Source: Afipia sp. Root123D2 | Lineage (GTDB): Bacteria; Pseudomonadota; Alphaproteobacteria; Rhizobiales; Xanthobacteraceae | Length of the DNA stretch: 64,000 nt | Direction: 5' to 3' | Assembly (NCBI RefSeq): GCF_001425835.1 | Contig: NZ_LMDP01000001.1 | Span: 1,793,838-1,857,837, forward strand | Shown: positions 26,027-35,117 of the stretch, one piece after another | How the letters are laid out: each line of letters starts with the position of its first letter | Position numbering within the stretch: the first letter of the stretch is position 1 | The notes under the pieces: generated by a model | Database searches by the model: none | Seen by the model: only the letters and a program-made list of their open reading frames with translations | Told to the model about the DNA's origin: nothing | Made by a program: the position numbers and the translations under genes

Positions 26027-27043
26027 TCACGCCACCTTGTGAACCGCTGGCGACACGGTTTCCACCGTGCCGTCGAGGAAACCGGTCAGCCGTCCGCGAA
26101 TGATCTGCTCGGCATCGGCCATGATGCGGTCGATCAGCTCCTTCACGCTCGGAATGTCGTGGATCAGCCCGACCATCATGCCGCAGCTCCACGCGCCGGC
26201 ATCCATGTCGCCGTCGATCATCACCTTCGGATAGACGCCCGCGACCTGATCCATGATGTCCGCGATCTTGAGGTCCTTCCCCTTCTCGCGCTCGATCTCG
26301 ATCAGCTTCTCGACTTTGGCGTTGGTCAGCACGCGTTCGGTGTTGCGCAACGCGCGCATGATCAGGCGGGTGTCGAGTTCGCTGGCCTTGACCAGCGCGT
26401 TCTTCACATTGTCATGGACCGGAGCTTCCTTGGTGGCAATAAAGCGCGTGCCCATGTTCATGCCCTGCGCGCCCATCGCCAGCGCGGCGACGAGGCTGCG
26501 CGCATCCGCCATGCCGCCGGAAGCGACGAACGGAATTTTCAATTCCTCGGCGGCGCGCGGCAGCAGGATCATGTTCGGCATATCGTCCTCGCCGGGATGA
26601 CCGCCGCACTCGAAGCCGTCGACGCTGACCGCATCGCAGCCGATCGCCTCGGCTTTCAGCGAATGACGCACCGATGTGCATTTGTGAATCACCTTGATGC
26701 CGGCGGCTTTCAGCGCGGGCATGTACTGCTCGGGGCTACGGCCTGCGGTCTCGACGATCTTGACGCCGCCCTCTCGGATCGCGGCGATGTATTCCGGATA
26801 CGGCGGCGCGGCGAAGGTCGGGAGGAAGGTGAGGTTCACGCCGAACGGCTTGTCGGTCATGTCGCGGCAGCGCGCGATTTCCTTCGCCAGCAACTCCGGA
26901 GTCTTTTGCGTGAGGCCGGTGATGATGCCAAGCCCGCCGGCATTGGAGACCGCCGAGGCCAGTTCGGCGAAACCGACATAATGCATTCCGCCCTGGATGA
27001 TCGGATGCTGGATGCCGAACATTTCGGTGATGGCTGTCTTCAC
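26027..27043 (-). CDS. Nitronate monooxygenase family (2-nitropropane dioxygenase-like) flavoprotein
   Basis: 338 residues from GTG 27043, chosen because CGGGAGG lies seven bases upstream; an ATG at 27112 has no ribosome site and adds a non-conserved stretch. TIM-barrel FMN enzyme: FGIQHPIIQGGMHYVG near residue 9, SNAGGLGIITGL near residue 33, DGFECGGHPGEDD near residue 150 and VASGGMADARSLVAALAMGAQ near residue 180, which together form the FMN and active-site loops. The GFECGGHPG segment belongs to the class-I type. Many relatives have unknown roles, including oxidation of nitroalkanes. Confidence 0.88.
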   Translation of the reverse strand: MKTAITEMFGIQHPIIQGGMHYVGFAELASAVSNAGGLGIITGLTQKTPELLAKEIARCRDMTDKPFGVNLTFLPTFAAPPYPEYIAAIREGGVKIVETAGRSPEQYMPALKAAGIKVIHKCTSVRHSLKAEAIGCDAVSVDGFECGGHPGEDDMPNMILLPRAAEELKIPFVASGGMADARSLVAALAMGAQGMNMGTRFIATKEAPVHDNVKNALVKASELDTRLIMRALRNTERVLTNAKVEKLIEIEREKGKDLKIADIMDQVAGVYPKVMIDGDMDAGAWSCGMMVGLIHDIPSVKELIDRIMADAEQIIRGRLTGFLDGTVETVSPAVHKVA

Positions 27044-27153
27044 GTGAAGTCCTCCCGTTTGTCGAAGTGAACCCAAGAATGTCAGGCCAGCGTGGCGACG
27101 GCAATTCCGCACGGCGGAATGTTTCGTTAAAGTGTTGCTTGCACAGACTTGTC

Positions 27154-27232
27154 ATGCCCGGGCTTGACCCGGGCATCCATCAGAACAACAAGCCTCTTCA
27201 GAATGATGGATTGCCGGGTCGAGCCCGGCAAT
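27154..27232. repeat. Pair of extragenic palindromes
   Basis: Two adjacent hairpins: ATGCCCGGG (27154-27162) with CCCGGGCAT (27168-27176), and ATTGCCGGG (27210-27218) with CCCGGCAAT (27224-27232). They are sequence variants of the CATGGCCGGG palindromes seen elsewhere in the window. Confidence 0.75.
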
Positions 27233-27267
27233 GACACTCTTGTTATGCCCCGACATTCCAAAAACTC

Positions 27268-28824
27268 TCAAACATCCCGCAGCGATTCCGCCAGTTTGTG
27301 CTTGAGGATCTTGCCTGTCGATGTCGCCGGCAGCGCATCGAGCACGATAATCTCTGACGGCCGCTTGTAGGACGTGAGCTGCGGATGAATGAAGGTCATC
27401 AGGTCCGCGGCCGTGATCGCCGTGCCCTGAAGAAGCTGCACGAACGCTACCACCTCCTCGTTGCCCTCCACCGCGCGGCCGACCACCGCCGACTGCACCA
27501 CCGCGTCGTGCGCGTTGAGCACCGCCTCGACCTCGGCCGGATAGACGTTGAAACCGGAGCGGATGATCATCTCCTTGGTGCGGCCCGCGATGAACAGGCA
27601 GCCGTTGTCCACGCGCGCCAGATCCCCGGTGTTGAACCAGCCGTCGGCGTCGATGGCATTCGCGGTGAGATCGGGCGCGCGATAATAGCCGCGCATCACG
27701 TTGCGCCCGCGCACATGCAGTTCGCCGACCTCGCCGTCTTTCACCGGCCGCCGGTCGAGATCGACGATCCGCGCCTCGACGCCCGGCAATAGCGTGCCGA
27801 CGCTGTTGTCGCTGCGCGGCGCATCGAACCGCACGCCGGAAATGCCCGGCGCACATTCGGTGATGCCGTAGCCGTTGAGCAGCGGCAATCCGAGTTCAGC
27901 CTCGATGCGCGATTTGAGATCGAGATCGAGCGGCGCGCCGGCGACGCTGATCAGGCGCAGCGTGCCGCGCTCAAGCCTCGGCAATCCGGCAACCGCCTTG
28001 TATTCGAGCAGGCGCTGATAGGTGGCGGGCACGCCGTTGACCACGGTGACACCCTCCTCCGCGATCGCCTTCGCCAGCGCCGCAGGATCGTATTTGCTCA
28101 CCAGCCGCGCAGTGCTGCCGGTCAGCAACGTCATGATCAAGAGCGAAATGCCGACGATGTGCGAGATCGGCAGCACGATATAAAGAACGTCGTTGCGGTC
28201 CAGCTTGCGGAAGCGTCCGGTACTCGCGGCGCTGAACAGCAGGTTCTCATGGGTGAGCATCACGCCCTTCGGCGTGCCGGTGGTGCCCGACGTATAGATC
28301 AGCACCGCGACCTGTTTCGCGGAACTGTCCTCGGCCGGCTCGGCGACGGTCGTATCGTTCAGGGCCGTGACGCCGATATCCTTGAGCGGACCGATGTCCC
28401 CGACCTGCGCCTGACGGGCCGCCGCATGGTTCGCGGCCTCTTTCGACACGCTCGTCGTGAAGAACATGCGCCGTGCGCCGCTGTGCTCGCGGATCTGGTC
28501 GAGTTCGCGCGGCGACAGGCGCGGATTGACGACAATCGCCCACGCACCGATCCGGCTTGCTCCGAACAGCAGCGCGGCGAGCGCGATGCAGTTCTCGCTG
28601 ACGATCATCATGCGGTCGCCGGGGCGGATGCCGAGAGACTCGAGCGCCGATGCGGTTTCGTTCACCGCCTGCCTGAGGTGGCGATAGGTCCAGACCGTAT
28701 CGCCGTCGATCAATGCAGGATGGTCGGGGGTATCCGCTGCGGCGCGATCCATCGCCTGATGAATCCGCGCCGGAAGATTGGCCAGAATCTCTGCCACCTC
28801 GACGACTTCCATCGCGCTCGCCAC
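27268..28824 (-). CDS. AMP-dependent acyl-CoA synthetase/ligase
   Basis: 518 residues from GTG 28824, which has GGGAG six bases upstream; ATG 28812 is the alternative, and longer readings run through repeat DNA. Motifs: YTSGTTGTPKGVMLTHENLLF near residue 170, GYGITECAPG near residue 305, the GDLARVDNGCLFIAGRTKEM block near residue 405 and the C-terminal STGKILKHKL with the catalytic Lys near residue 505. It activates an unknown acid. Upstream of it lies a 600-bp repeat-rich gap; downstream is the nitronate monooxygenase gene in the same direction, 225 bp away across a palindrome pair. Confidence 0.88.
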   Translation of the reverse strand: MASAMEVVEVAEILANLPARIHQAMDRAAADTPDHPALIDGDTVWTYRHLRQAVNETASALESLGIRPGDRMMIVSENCIALAALLFGASRIGAWAIVVNPRLSPRELDQIREHSGARRMFFTTSVSKEAANHAAARQAQVGDIGPLKDIGVTALNDTTVAEPAEDSSAKQVAVLIYTSGTTGTPKGVMLTHENLLFSAASTGRFRKLDRNDVLYIVLPISHIVGISLLIMTLLTGSTARLVSKYDPAALAKAIAEEGVTVVNGVPATYQRLLEYKAVAGLPRLERGTLRLISVAGAPLDLDLKSRIEAELGLPLLNGYGITECAPGISGVRFDAPRSDNSVGTLLPGVEARIVDLDRRPVKDGEVGELHVRGRNVMRGYYRAPDLTANAIDADGWFNTGDLARVDNGCLFIAGRTKEMIIRSGFNVYPAEVEAVLNAHDAVVQSAVVGRAVEGNEEVVAFVQLLQGTAITAADLMTFIHPQLTSYKRPSEIIVLDALPATSTGKILKHKLAESLRDV

Positions 28825-28911
28825 GATCCTCTCCCGGTTATTTCGTTTCCGGAATAGACGTTCCTTTTTGGAACTAGTCAACCGGAAAGGTTGAGCGGCT
28901 TTATCCACGAT

Positions 28912-29034
28912 GTCATGGCCGGGCATAGCCGTTTGAAGAACGGCGTCGCTTCGCTCGCCTATGTGCCGCGCATCCACGCCTTTCTTGCTGAACCATCGCT
29001 CAGACGTGAAGGCCGGAAGGAGCCCGGCCATGAC
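28912..29034. repeat. Composite inverted repeat with CATGGCCGGG arms
   Basis: GTCATGGCCGGGC at 28912-28924 is mirrored perfectly by GCCCGGCCATGAC at 29022-29034, with a 97-bp spacer. The spacer contains ACGGCGTCGCTTCGCTCGCC and similar low-complexity GC-rich sequence. It is a larger relative of the family A palindromes. Confidence 0.7.
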
Positions 29035-29092
29035 GGAAAGAGATCGTAGCAGGGGACAAGCGCGGTATCCCGGAGCAACCTCCATACTCGGT

Positions 29093-29231
29093 GTCGTCCC
29101 CGCGCAGGCGGGGACCCAGTCTACCCGCGCCGCATATGAAAGCATTGCAAAGCGTACACTGTTTAAAACCGATCGGATCGCGAAGAAACGATAGGTCTGG
29201 GAGTCTGGGTCCCCGCCTGCGCGGGGACGAC
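29093..29231. repeat. Inverted pair of family B palindromes
   Basis: A 27-bp unit beginning GTCGTCCCCGCG at 29093-29119 recurs as its exact complement at 29205-29231, 85 bp apart. Each unit is itself a GTCCCCGC hairpin. The same unit occurs as a diverged copy at 43246-43272 and, inverted, at 62115-62141. Confidence 0.8.
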
Positions 29232-29264
29232 GCCTGGAGAGATCACCCCGTACACCATTGTCGT

Positions 29265-29347
29265 CACCGGGTTTGTCCCGGTGCCCTCGCTTAGGGAGGC
29301 ACCGTGCGTCCCCTAAGCGGGATGGCCGGAATAAATCCGGCCATGAC
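29265..29347. repeat. Cluster of family C and family A palindromes
   Basis: CACCGGG at 29265-29271 pairs with CCCGGTG at 29277-29283 (family C). A CGCTTAGGG / CCCTAAGCG pair follows. ATGGCCGGA at 29322-29330 pairs with TCCGGCCAT at 29336-29344 (family A). The region between the acyl-CoA ligase and the SDR gene (28825-29446) holds repeats only; I see no gene in it. Confidence 0.8.
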
Positions 29348-29446
29348 AGAGGAAACTGTTTCCAGCATTCCCCACATCAGCAATTTACAACCCGCCCTTT
29401 GCCCGCTATCAATAAGTACCAAATAAGAACTTATAGGGAGAGCGCG

Positions 29447-30205
29447 ATGCCAGAAACCGCCAATCCGAAACCCAAAGGCGTGGTCGTGCTGGTCGGCGCC
29501 GGTGACGCGATCGGCGCGGCGGTGGCGCGGCGTTTCGCCAAGGGCGGCTACATCGTCTGCATCGCGCGGCGCGATGCCGCCAAGTCGCAGGGCCTGGTCG
29601 ATGACATGAAGGCCGAGGGCTGCGATGTCCGCGCCTTCAGCGTCGATGCCCGGCAGGAAGCTTCCGTGCAGGAATTCTTCGCGCAGGTCGAGAAGGACAT
29701 CGGGCCGATCGAGGTCTGCCTCTACAACGCCGGATCGAACGTCAACAAGCCGCTGCTGGAGACCACCGAGAAGCTGTTCTTCAAGGCGTGGGAGCTCGCC
29801 TGTTATGGCGGCTTCCTCGTCGGCCGCGAGGCCGCACGCTACATGACGCAGCGCGGACGCGGCACCATCCTGTTCACCGGCGCGACCGCCAGCGTGCGCG
29901 GCGGCGTCGGCTTCGCGGCGTTCTCCTCTGCCAAGTTCGGCCTGCGCGCGGTGGCGCAGGCGATGGCGCGCGAACTCGGCCCGAAGAACATCCATGTCGT
30001 TCATCTGCTGATCGACGCCGCCGTGGACAGCGAGGCGATCCACCAGCGCATGAAGGCGGCCAAGGGCATCGACGCCAAGGACATTCCGGCCGACAGCCTG
30101 ACCAAGACATCGTCGATTGCCGACGCTTATTGGTTCGCTCACAACCAGCATCGCGACGGCTGGACCCACGAACTCGATCTGCGTCCCTCCGTGGAGAAGT
30201 GGTGA
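29447..30205 (+). CDS. SDR-family protein lacking the catalytic Tyr
   Basis: 252 residues; GGGAG six bases before ATG 29447 supports the start. The nucleotide fold is present, VVLVGAGDAIGAAVARRFA at residues 9-27, as are NAGSNVN near residue 92 and a Ser/Thr-containing TGATASVRGG near residue 143. In the place of YxxxK the protein has FSSAK: Phe159 (codon TTC at 29921) and Lys163. Loss of the Tyr hydroxyl should remove or greatly reduce standard SDR chemistry. The stop overlaps the GST start, so the two proteins are probably made together. Confidence 0.88.
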   Translation: MPETANPKPKGVVVLVGAGDAIGAAVARRFAKGGYIVCIARRDAAKSQGLVDDMKAEGCDVRAFSVDARQEASVQEFFAQVEKDIGPIEVCLYNAGSNVNKPLLETTEKLFFKAWELACYGGFLVGREAARYMTQRGRGTILFTGATASVRGGVGFAAFSSAKFGLRAVAQAMARELGPKNIHVVHLLIDAAVDSEAIHQRMKAAKGIDAKDIPADSLTKTSSIADAYWFAHNQHRDGWTHELDLRPSVEKW

Positions 30206-30894
30206 TGGCGGACGCACCCCATCTCGTGTTGTGGGGTGTCGGCACCAGCCGCACCGTGCGCGCGCATTGGGCGCTCGCCGAACTCGGCCTGACCTATGAG
30301 ACCCGCGCCATCGGCCCGCGCACCGGCGAAACCAAGACCGCCGAATACACCAGGCTCAATCCGCGCCAGAAAGTGCCCCTGCTCCAGGACGGAGATTTTT
30401 CCATCGGCGAAAGCGCCGCCATCGTCGCCTATCTGTCGCGCACCTATTCGACGCCCGAGCGCGCGCTGATCCCCGAGGCGCAGCGCGACTATGCCGCCTG
30501 GCTCGAATGGTGCTTCTTCATCGTCACAGAACTGGATTCGACGAGCCTTTATGTGATGCGCCGCCACGGCGCGATGGGGCTGGGTTCGATCTACGGCATC
30601 GCGCCGGAGGTCGTCGCCAAGGCCGGCGAGTACTTCCGCGAACAGTTGCGTCATGTCGAAGTGGCGCTGTCCGATGGTCGCGAATTTTTGATGGGCGAGC
30701 GTTTCACCAGCGCCGACATCCTGCTCACCACCTGCCTCGACTGGGCGATCGCCTATGGCGTCGGCATCTGCGACAACGCGCAGCCTTATCTCGCCCGAAT
30801 GCAGGCCCGCCCTGCCTATCAACAAGGCAAGATCGCCAACCAGCCGCCGGCGCCGAGCGAGCCCGTAGTAGGGCCGACAGCTCGATCGACATAA
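30205..30894 (+). CDS. Glutathione S-transferase family protein
   Basis: 229 residues from ATG 30205, overlapping the SDR stop by one base (TGATG). Thioredoxin-like N-terminal domain with LVLWGVGTSRTVRAHWALAE, where Ser near residue 15 could activate glutathione, then RQKVPLLQDGDFSIGESAAI, in which KVPLL with its cis-Pro and the GES turn form the glutathione site. The helical C-terminal domain carries FTSADILLTTCLDWA near residue 170. Coupling to the preceding SDR suggests a joint detoxification or catabolic step. Confidence 0.9.
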   Translation: MADAPHLVLWGVGTSRTVRAHWALAELGLTYETRAIGPRTGETKTAEYTRLNPRQKVPLLQDGDFSIGESAAIVAYLSRTYSTPERALIPEAQRDYAAWLEWCFFIVTELDSTSLYVMRRHGAMGLGSIYGIAPEVVAKAGEYFREQLRHVEVALSDGREFLMGERFTSADILLTTCLDWAIAYGVGICDNAQPYLARMQARPAYQQGKIANQPPAPSEPVVGPTARST

Positions 30895-31091
30895 CGGGTC
30901 GTTTGCCCCGGATGCGGCGCGGCGCTCCTCACCACGAGGGACAGCGCTCACCATAAGGAGGCAATCCACCGCCGCCGGACCTGTCACCGAACCACCACGA
31001 ACGGCCGCTATTATTCTTGCGACGGCGGCACGGAACCTGTCATGATGTCTCGCGTTGTTGCCGGTTAATCTTCGATATGCGGAGAACGCCC

Positions 31092-31598
31092 ATGGCAAGG
31101 TCAAGCGCTGCAAGCGCGTCACCCCAGCCTCCCGGCCTGATGACGGTTGAACTGACCGTCAACGGCGCCAAGACCAAACTCAACATCGCCCCCTGGACCA
31201 CCCTGCTCGACGCACTGCGCGACCGTCTCGACCTGACCGGCACCAAGAAAGGATGCGATCACGGCCAGTGCGGCGCCTGCACGGTGCTGGTGGACGGCCG
31301 GCGGGTCAATTCCTGCCTGACACTCGCCGTCATGAAGGACGGCGCCGAGGTTGTCACCGTCGAGGGGCTTGCCACCGACGGCGTGCTGCATCCGGTGCAA
31401 CAGGCCTTCATCGATCACGATGCCTTTCAGTGCGGCTACTGCACGCCGGGCCAGATCTGTTCGGCGGTCGGCCTGATCGCCGAGGGCAAGGCGAAAACGC
31501 CCGATGACATTCGCGAGATGATGAGCGGCAACATCTGCCGCTGCGCCGCCTACCCGAACATCGTCGCAGCCATCCAGCAGGCCATGGGTGCAACATGA
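31092..31598 (+). CDS. Aldehyde oxidoreductase 2Fe-2S subunit (PaoA/YagT-like)
   Basis: 168 residues from ATG 31092, with GGAGA seven bases upstream. Two [2Fe-2S] domains are complete: the plant-ferredoxin type [13 protein letters not shown] near residue 55 with a further Cys in NSCLTLAVM, and the helical domain CGYCTPGQI near residue 115 and [12 protein letters not shown] near residue 147. It passes electrons from the molybdenum subunit to the FAD subunit. Unlike E. coli PaoA there is no twin-arginine leader. The next subunit starts within its stop codon (ATGA). Confidence 0.9.
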   Translation: MARSSAASASPQPPGLMTVELTVNGAKTKLNIAPWTTLLDALRDRLDLTGTKKGCDHGQCGACTVLVDGRRVNSCLTLAVMKDGAEVVTVEGLATDGVLHPVQQAFIDHDAFQCGYCTPGQICSAVGLIAEGKAKTPDDIREMMSGNICRCAAYPNIVAAIQQAMGAT

Positions 31599-32611
31599 TC
31601 AACTTCCAGTATTCGCGCGCAAACGACGTCGCCGACGCCGTCAAGCAGATCGCGGACGATCCTTCCGCAAAATTCATCGCCGGCGGCACCAACCTCGTCG
31701 ATCTGATGAAATACGATGTCGAGCATCCCACCCGGCTGATCGATATTTCACGTTTGCCGCTGACCAAGGTCGAAGACACCGCCGAGGGCGGCCTGCGGAT
31801 CGGCGCGCTGGTGCCGAACTCCGACCTCGCCTGGCATCCGCGGGTGACCGAGCGCTATCCGGTGCTGTCGAGCGCGATCCGCGCCGGCGCGTCAGCGCAA
31901 CTGCGCAACATGGCATCCACCGGCGGCAATCTGGTGCAACGAACCCGCTGCTTCTATTTCTACGATGCAACGACGCCCTGCAACAAACGCGAGCCCGGCA
32001 CCGGCTGCTCGGCGAAGGACGGCATCAACCGCATCAACGCCATTCTCGGCACCAGCGATGCATGCATCGCAACCCATCCCTCCGATATGTGCGTCGCGCT
32101 GATCGCGCTGGAGGCCAAGGTGCATGTCACCGGTCCGAACGGCGAGCGCACGATTGCAATCGCTGACTTCCACCGCCTGCCCGGCAGCACGCCGCAACGC
32201 GACACCAATCTCGAGCCGGCGGAAATCATCACGGCCGTCGAATTGCCGGCGAAAGGCTTCAACACAAACTATACGTATCTCAAGATCCGCGACCGCCTGT
32301 CCTACGCCTTCGCGCTGGTCTCGGTGGCGGCGGCACTCGAGGTGGACGGAGGCACCATCCGCGAGGCGCGGCTGGCGCTTGGCGGTGTTGCGCACAAGCC
32401 ATGGCGCAATCCGGAAGCCGAAGCGGCGTTGAAAGGCCAATCCGCCCACCGCGAAAGCTTCGCCCGCGCCGCGGACATCGTGCTGCGCGACGCCAAAGGG
32501 TTCGGCCATAACACCTTCAAGATCGACCTCGCGCGGCGCACTATCGTCCGCGCGCTGACGCAGGCCGCGAACGGCACACCGCAATCGCAATCCCACAAGA
32601 AAATCGCATGA
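31595..32611 (+). CDS. Aldehyde oxidoreductase FAD subunit with extra 4Fe-4S cluster (PaoB/YagS-like)
   Basis: 338 residues. The FAD-binding loop [13 protein letters not shown] is at about residue 28, and [10 protein letters not shown] near residue 110 opens a segment with Cys residues in [23 protein letters not shown], which corresponds to the additional [4Fe-4S] site known from PaoB-type subunits and absent from ordinary xanthine dehydrogenase FAD subunits. This is the main reason to call the complex PaoABC-like rather than a generic xanthine dehydrogenase. Overlaps the 2Fe-2S subunit gene by four bases. Confidence 0.9.
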   Translation: MINFQYSRANDVADAVKQIADDPSAKFIAGGTNLVDLMKYDVEHPTRLIDISRLPLTKVEDTAEGGLRIGALVPNSDLAWHPRVTERYPVLSSAIRAGASAQLRNMASTGGNLVQRTRCFYFYDATTPCNKREPGTGCSAKDGINRINAILGTSDACIATHPSDMCVALIALEAKVHVTGPNGERTIAIADFHRLPGSTPQRDTNLEPAEIITAVELPAKGFNTNYTYLKIRDRLSYAFALVSVAAALEVDGGTIREARLALGGVAHKPWRNPEAEAALKGQSAHRESFARAADIVLRDAKGFGHNTFKIDLARRTIVRALTQAANGTPQSQSHKKIA

Positions 32612-32618
32612 GGCAGCC

Positions 32619-34997
32619 ATGGCACGCATCGGCCGGTTTGATCCTCACGACACCCATGATCCTCACACCGGCGGCATCAGCCGCCGCAGCGTGCTGCAAG
32701 GCGCCGCAGCCGTCGGCGTATTGGGATACGGAACACGCGACGGCGCCGCAGCACCCTTGGCCCCGGCAACAAGTCAGGTGAGCACACCCATGACGACTTA
32801 CATCGGAACGGCGACGTCCCGCGTCGATGGACGCGACAAGGTGACCGGCGCGGCGCGATATGCCGGCGAGTACAGCGCGCCCGATCTGGCCCACGCCAGC
32901 ATCGTGATGGCGACCATCGCCAAAGGCCGGATCAAGAAGATCGACACCAGCGAGGCCCACAACGTCGCGGGCGTCCTCGCCGTTCTCACCCACGACAACC
33001 GGCCGCCGATGGCGGACAACGACAAAGCCTACAAGGACGATGTCGCGCCCGATGAAGGTTCGCCCTATCGCCCGCTCTACGACGGCGAGATCAAGTTCAA
33101 CGGCCAGCCGGTCGCGCTGGTGCTGGCGGAGGATTTCGAAACCGCGACCTACGCCGCCTCCCTCGTGCGCGTCGACTATGACGAGGAGCCGCCGGTCACC
33201 GATCTCGAGCAACAGCTCCGCAACACCGTCGCGCTCGATCCTCCGGCCAAGCCGCGCGGCGATGCCGCAAAAGCCTTTGCCGCCTCGGACGTTCGCCACG
33301 ATGCCGGCTATTCGGTGCCGATCGAGCATCACAATCCGATGGAGCTGTTTGCCTCCACGGCGGTCTGGCAGGACGGCAAGCTCACGGTCTACGACAAGAC
33401 GCAAGGCGTGCAGAACGTCCAGCGCTATTTGTGCAGCGTGTTCGAGGCCAAGCCCGACGAGATCCGGGTGATGTCGCCGTTCATGGGCGGCGGCTTCGGC
33501 TCCGGCCTGCGGCCGCAATATCAGGTCGTGCTCGCCGTGCTCGGCGCACGCGCGCTCAAGCGCTCGGTTCGCCTCGTTCTGACGCGGCAGCAGATGTACA
33601 TGGTCGGCTATCGCCCGGGGATGGTCCAGCGTATCCAGCTCGGCGCGAAGCCGGACGGAACGCTGAACGCGATCACGCATGACGCCACCACCGTCACCTC
33701 GCGATACGAGGACTTCCATCGCAACGAGACGACGTGGTCGGGGCTGCTCTACAAGAGCGAAACCGCGAGCTACACGCACAAGCTCGCGCATCTCGATCTG
33801 CCGACCTCCTGCGACATGCGCGCGCCGAGTGCGGCGACCGGCGTCTATGCGCTCGAATCGGCCATGGACGAACTCGCGGTCGCGCTGAAAATGGACCCGC
33901 TGGAACTGCGCCTGAAGTGCTATTCGGACCGCGACCAGATCAACGGTCTGCCCTTCAGCAGCAAGAACCTGCGCGAATGCTACAGCCAGGGCGCGGATGC
34001 CTTCGGCTGGAGCAAGCGCAATCCCGAACCGCGTTCGATGCGCGACGGCAACGATCTGGTCGGCTGGGGCATGGCCACCGGCGTCTGGGAAGCGCTGCAG
34101 GTGCCGATCACGGTGCGGATCACGTTGACGGCGAACGGACATGCGGAAGTGGCGTGCGCGACATCCGATATCGGCACTGGGACCTATACGATCATGGCGC
34201 AGGTCGCCGCCGACATGCTTGGCCTGCCGATTGACGACATCACGATCAAGCTTGGCGACTCGACGCTGCCGCAATCGCCGGTCGAGGGCGGCTCGTGGAT
34301 CGCGGCATCGGTCTCGAACGGCATCGTCACCACCAGCAACGCCGTCCGTGATGAGCTGCTGAAGATGTCGCAGGCGATGCCGGACTCGCCGCTGAAAGGC
34401 GCGAAGGACGACGATGTCGTGCTGGCCAATGGTGCCATCGCCTCAAGGAAAAATCCGCGCAGCACGATCCCGATCGCGGAAGCGATGCGCCATGCCGGCG
34501 TCGATCGCATCACGCAGGAGAAGGCGACGGAATTCGCCAACGACGGCAAGCACGCCCACAACACCCATGCGGCGATTTTCGCCGAGGTGAAGATCGATGA
34601 GCAGTTGGGCGTAATCCGCGTCACCCGCCTCGTCAGTGCGGTGGCGGCCGGACGCGTCCTCAATCGCAAGACCGCGCGCAGCCAGGTGATGGGCGGCGCG
34701 ATCTGGGGCATGGGCATGGCGCTGCACGAGGAAACGCTGATCGACCACCGCTTCGGCCGCGTGATGAACGCCAACATCGCAGAGTATCATGTGCCGGTGA
34801 ATGCCGACGTTCACGATGTCGAGGTGATCTTCGTCGATGAGCAGGATGACATCGTCAACCCGATGGGCATCAAGGGGCTTGGCGAAATCGGCATCGTCGG
34901 CGTGCCGGCGGCGATCGCCAACGCGATCTATCATGCGACGGGCAAGCGGGTGCGCGATCTGCCGATCACTCTCGACAAGCTGACACGCGAAGCGTGA
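32619..34997 (+). CDS. Aldehyde oxidoreductase molybdenum-cofactor subunit (PaoC/YagR-like)
   Basis: 792 residues. The Mo-molybdopterin subunit of the xanthine oxidase family: GRDKVTGAARYAGEY near residue 68, FMGGGFGSGLRPQYQ near residue 285, and the C-terminal IKGLGEIGIVGV near residue 755, which holds the catalytic Glu. The N-terminus is unusual: residues 19-45 read GISRRSVLQGAAAVGVLGYG, a twin-arginine-like signal (SRRSVLQ plus hydrophobic stretch and an Ala-rich end). GAGG lies five bases before the ATG. A later in-frame ATG at 32790 (MTTYIGTA) would start at the usual family N-terminus without the leader. Confidence 0.88.
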   Translation: MARIGRFDPHDTHDPHTGGISRRSVLQGAAAVGVLGYGTRDGAAAPLAPATSQVSTPMTTYIGTATSRVDGRDKVTGAARYAGEYSAPDLAHASIVMATIAKGRIKKIDTSEAHNVAGVLAVLTHDNRPPMADNDKAYKDDVAPDEGSPYRPLYDGEIKFNGQPVALVLAEDFETATYAASLVRVDYDEEPPVTDLEQQLRNTVALDPPAKPRGDAAKAFAASDVRHDAGYSVPIEHHNPMELFASTAVWQDGKLTVYDKTQGVQNVQRYLCSVFEAKPDEIRVMSPFMGGGFGSGLRPQYQVVLAVLGARALKRSVRLVLTRQQMYMVGYRPGMVQRIQLGAKPDGTLNAITHDATTVTSRYEDFHRNETTWSGLLYKSETASYTHKLAHLDLPTSCDMRAPSAATGVYALESAMDELAVALKMDPLELRLKCYSDRDQINGLPFSSKNLRECYSQGADAFGWSKRNPEPRSMRDGNDLVGWGMATGVWEALQVPITVRITLTANGHAEVACATSDIGTGTYTIMAQVAADMLGLPIDDITIKLGDSTLPQSPVEGGSWIAASVSNGIVTTSNAVRDELLKMSQAMPDSPLKGAKDDDVVLANGAIASRKNPRSTIPIAEAMRHAGVDRITQEKATEFANDGKHAHNTHAAIFAEVKIDEQLGVIRVTRLVSAVAAGRVLNRKTARSQVMGGAIWGMGMALHEETLIDHRFGRVMNANIAEYHVPVNADVHDVEVIFVDEQDDIVNPMGIKGLGEIGIVGVPAAIANAIYHATGKRVRDLPITLDKLTREA

Positions 34998-35058
34998 GTC
35001 AACGAATGCGAATCCCAGTCGCGCCCCCGCGCTGACTTGCACGCTCATAACTCTCTCT

Positions 35059-35087
35059 GTCATGGCCGGATTTATTCCGGCCATGAC
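35059..35087. repeat. Extragenic palindrome, family A
   Basis: Identical to the copy at 25887-25915: GTCATGGCCGGA, spacer TTTAT, TCCGGCCATGAC. It lies between the converging molybdenum subunit and CoA-transferase genes, where it may serve as a bidirectional terminator or RNA-end stabiliser. Confidence 0.85.
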
Positions 35088-35117
35088 GAAAACAATTCAG
35101 ATTCAAATTCGCAACAA

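Noticed and set aside
30901-30965. A possible third copy of the family D repeat after the GST gene
   Set aside because: Only GCCCCGGATGCGGCGCGGCG matches; the rest of the three-hairpin layout is missing.
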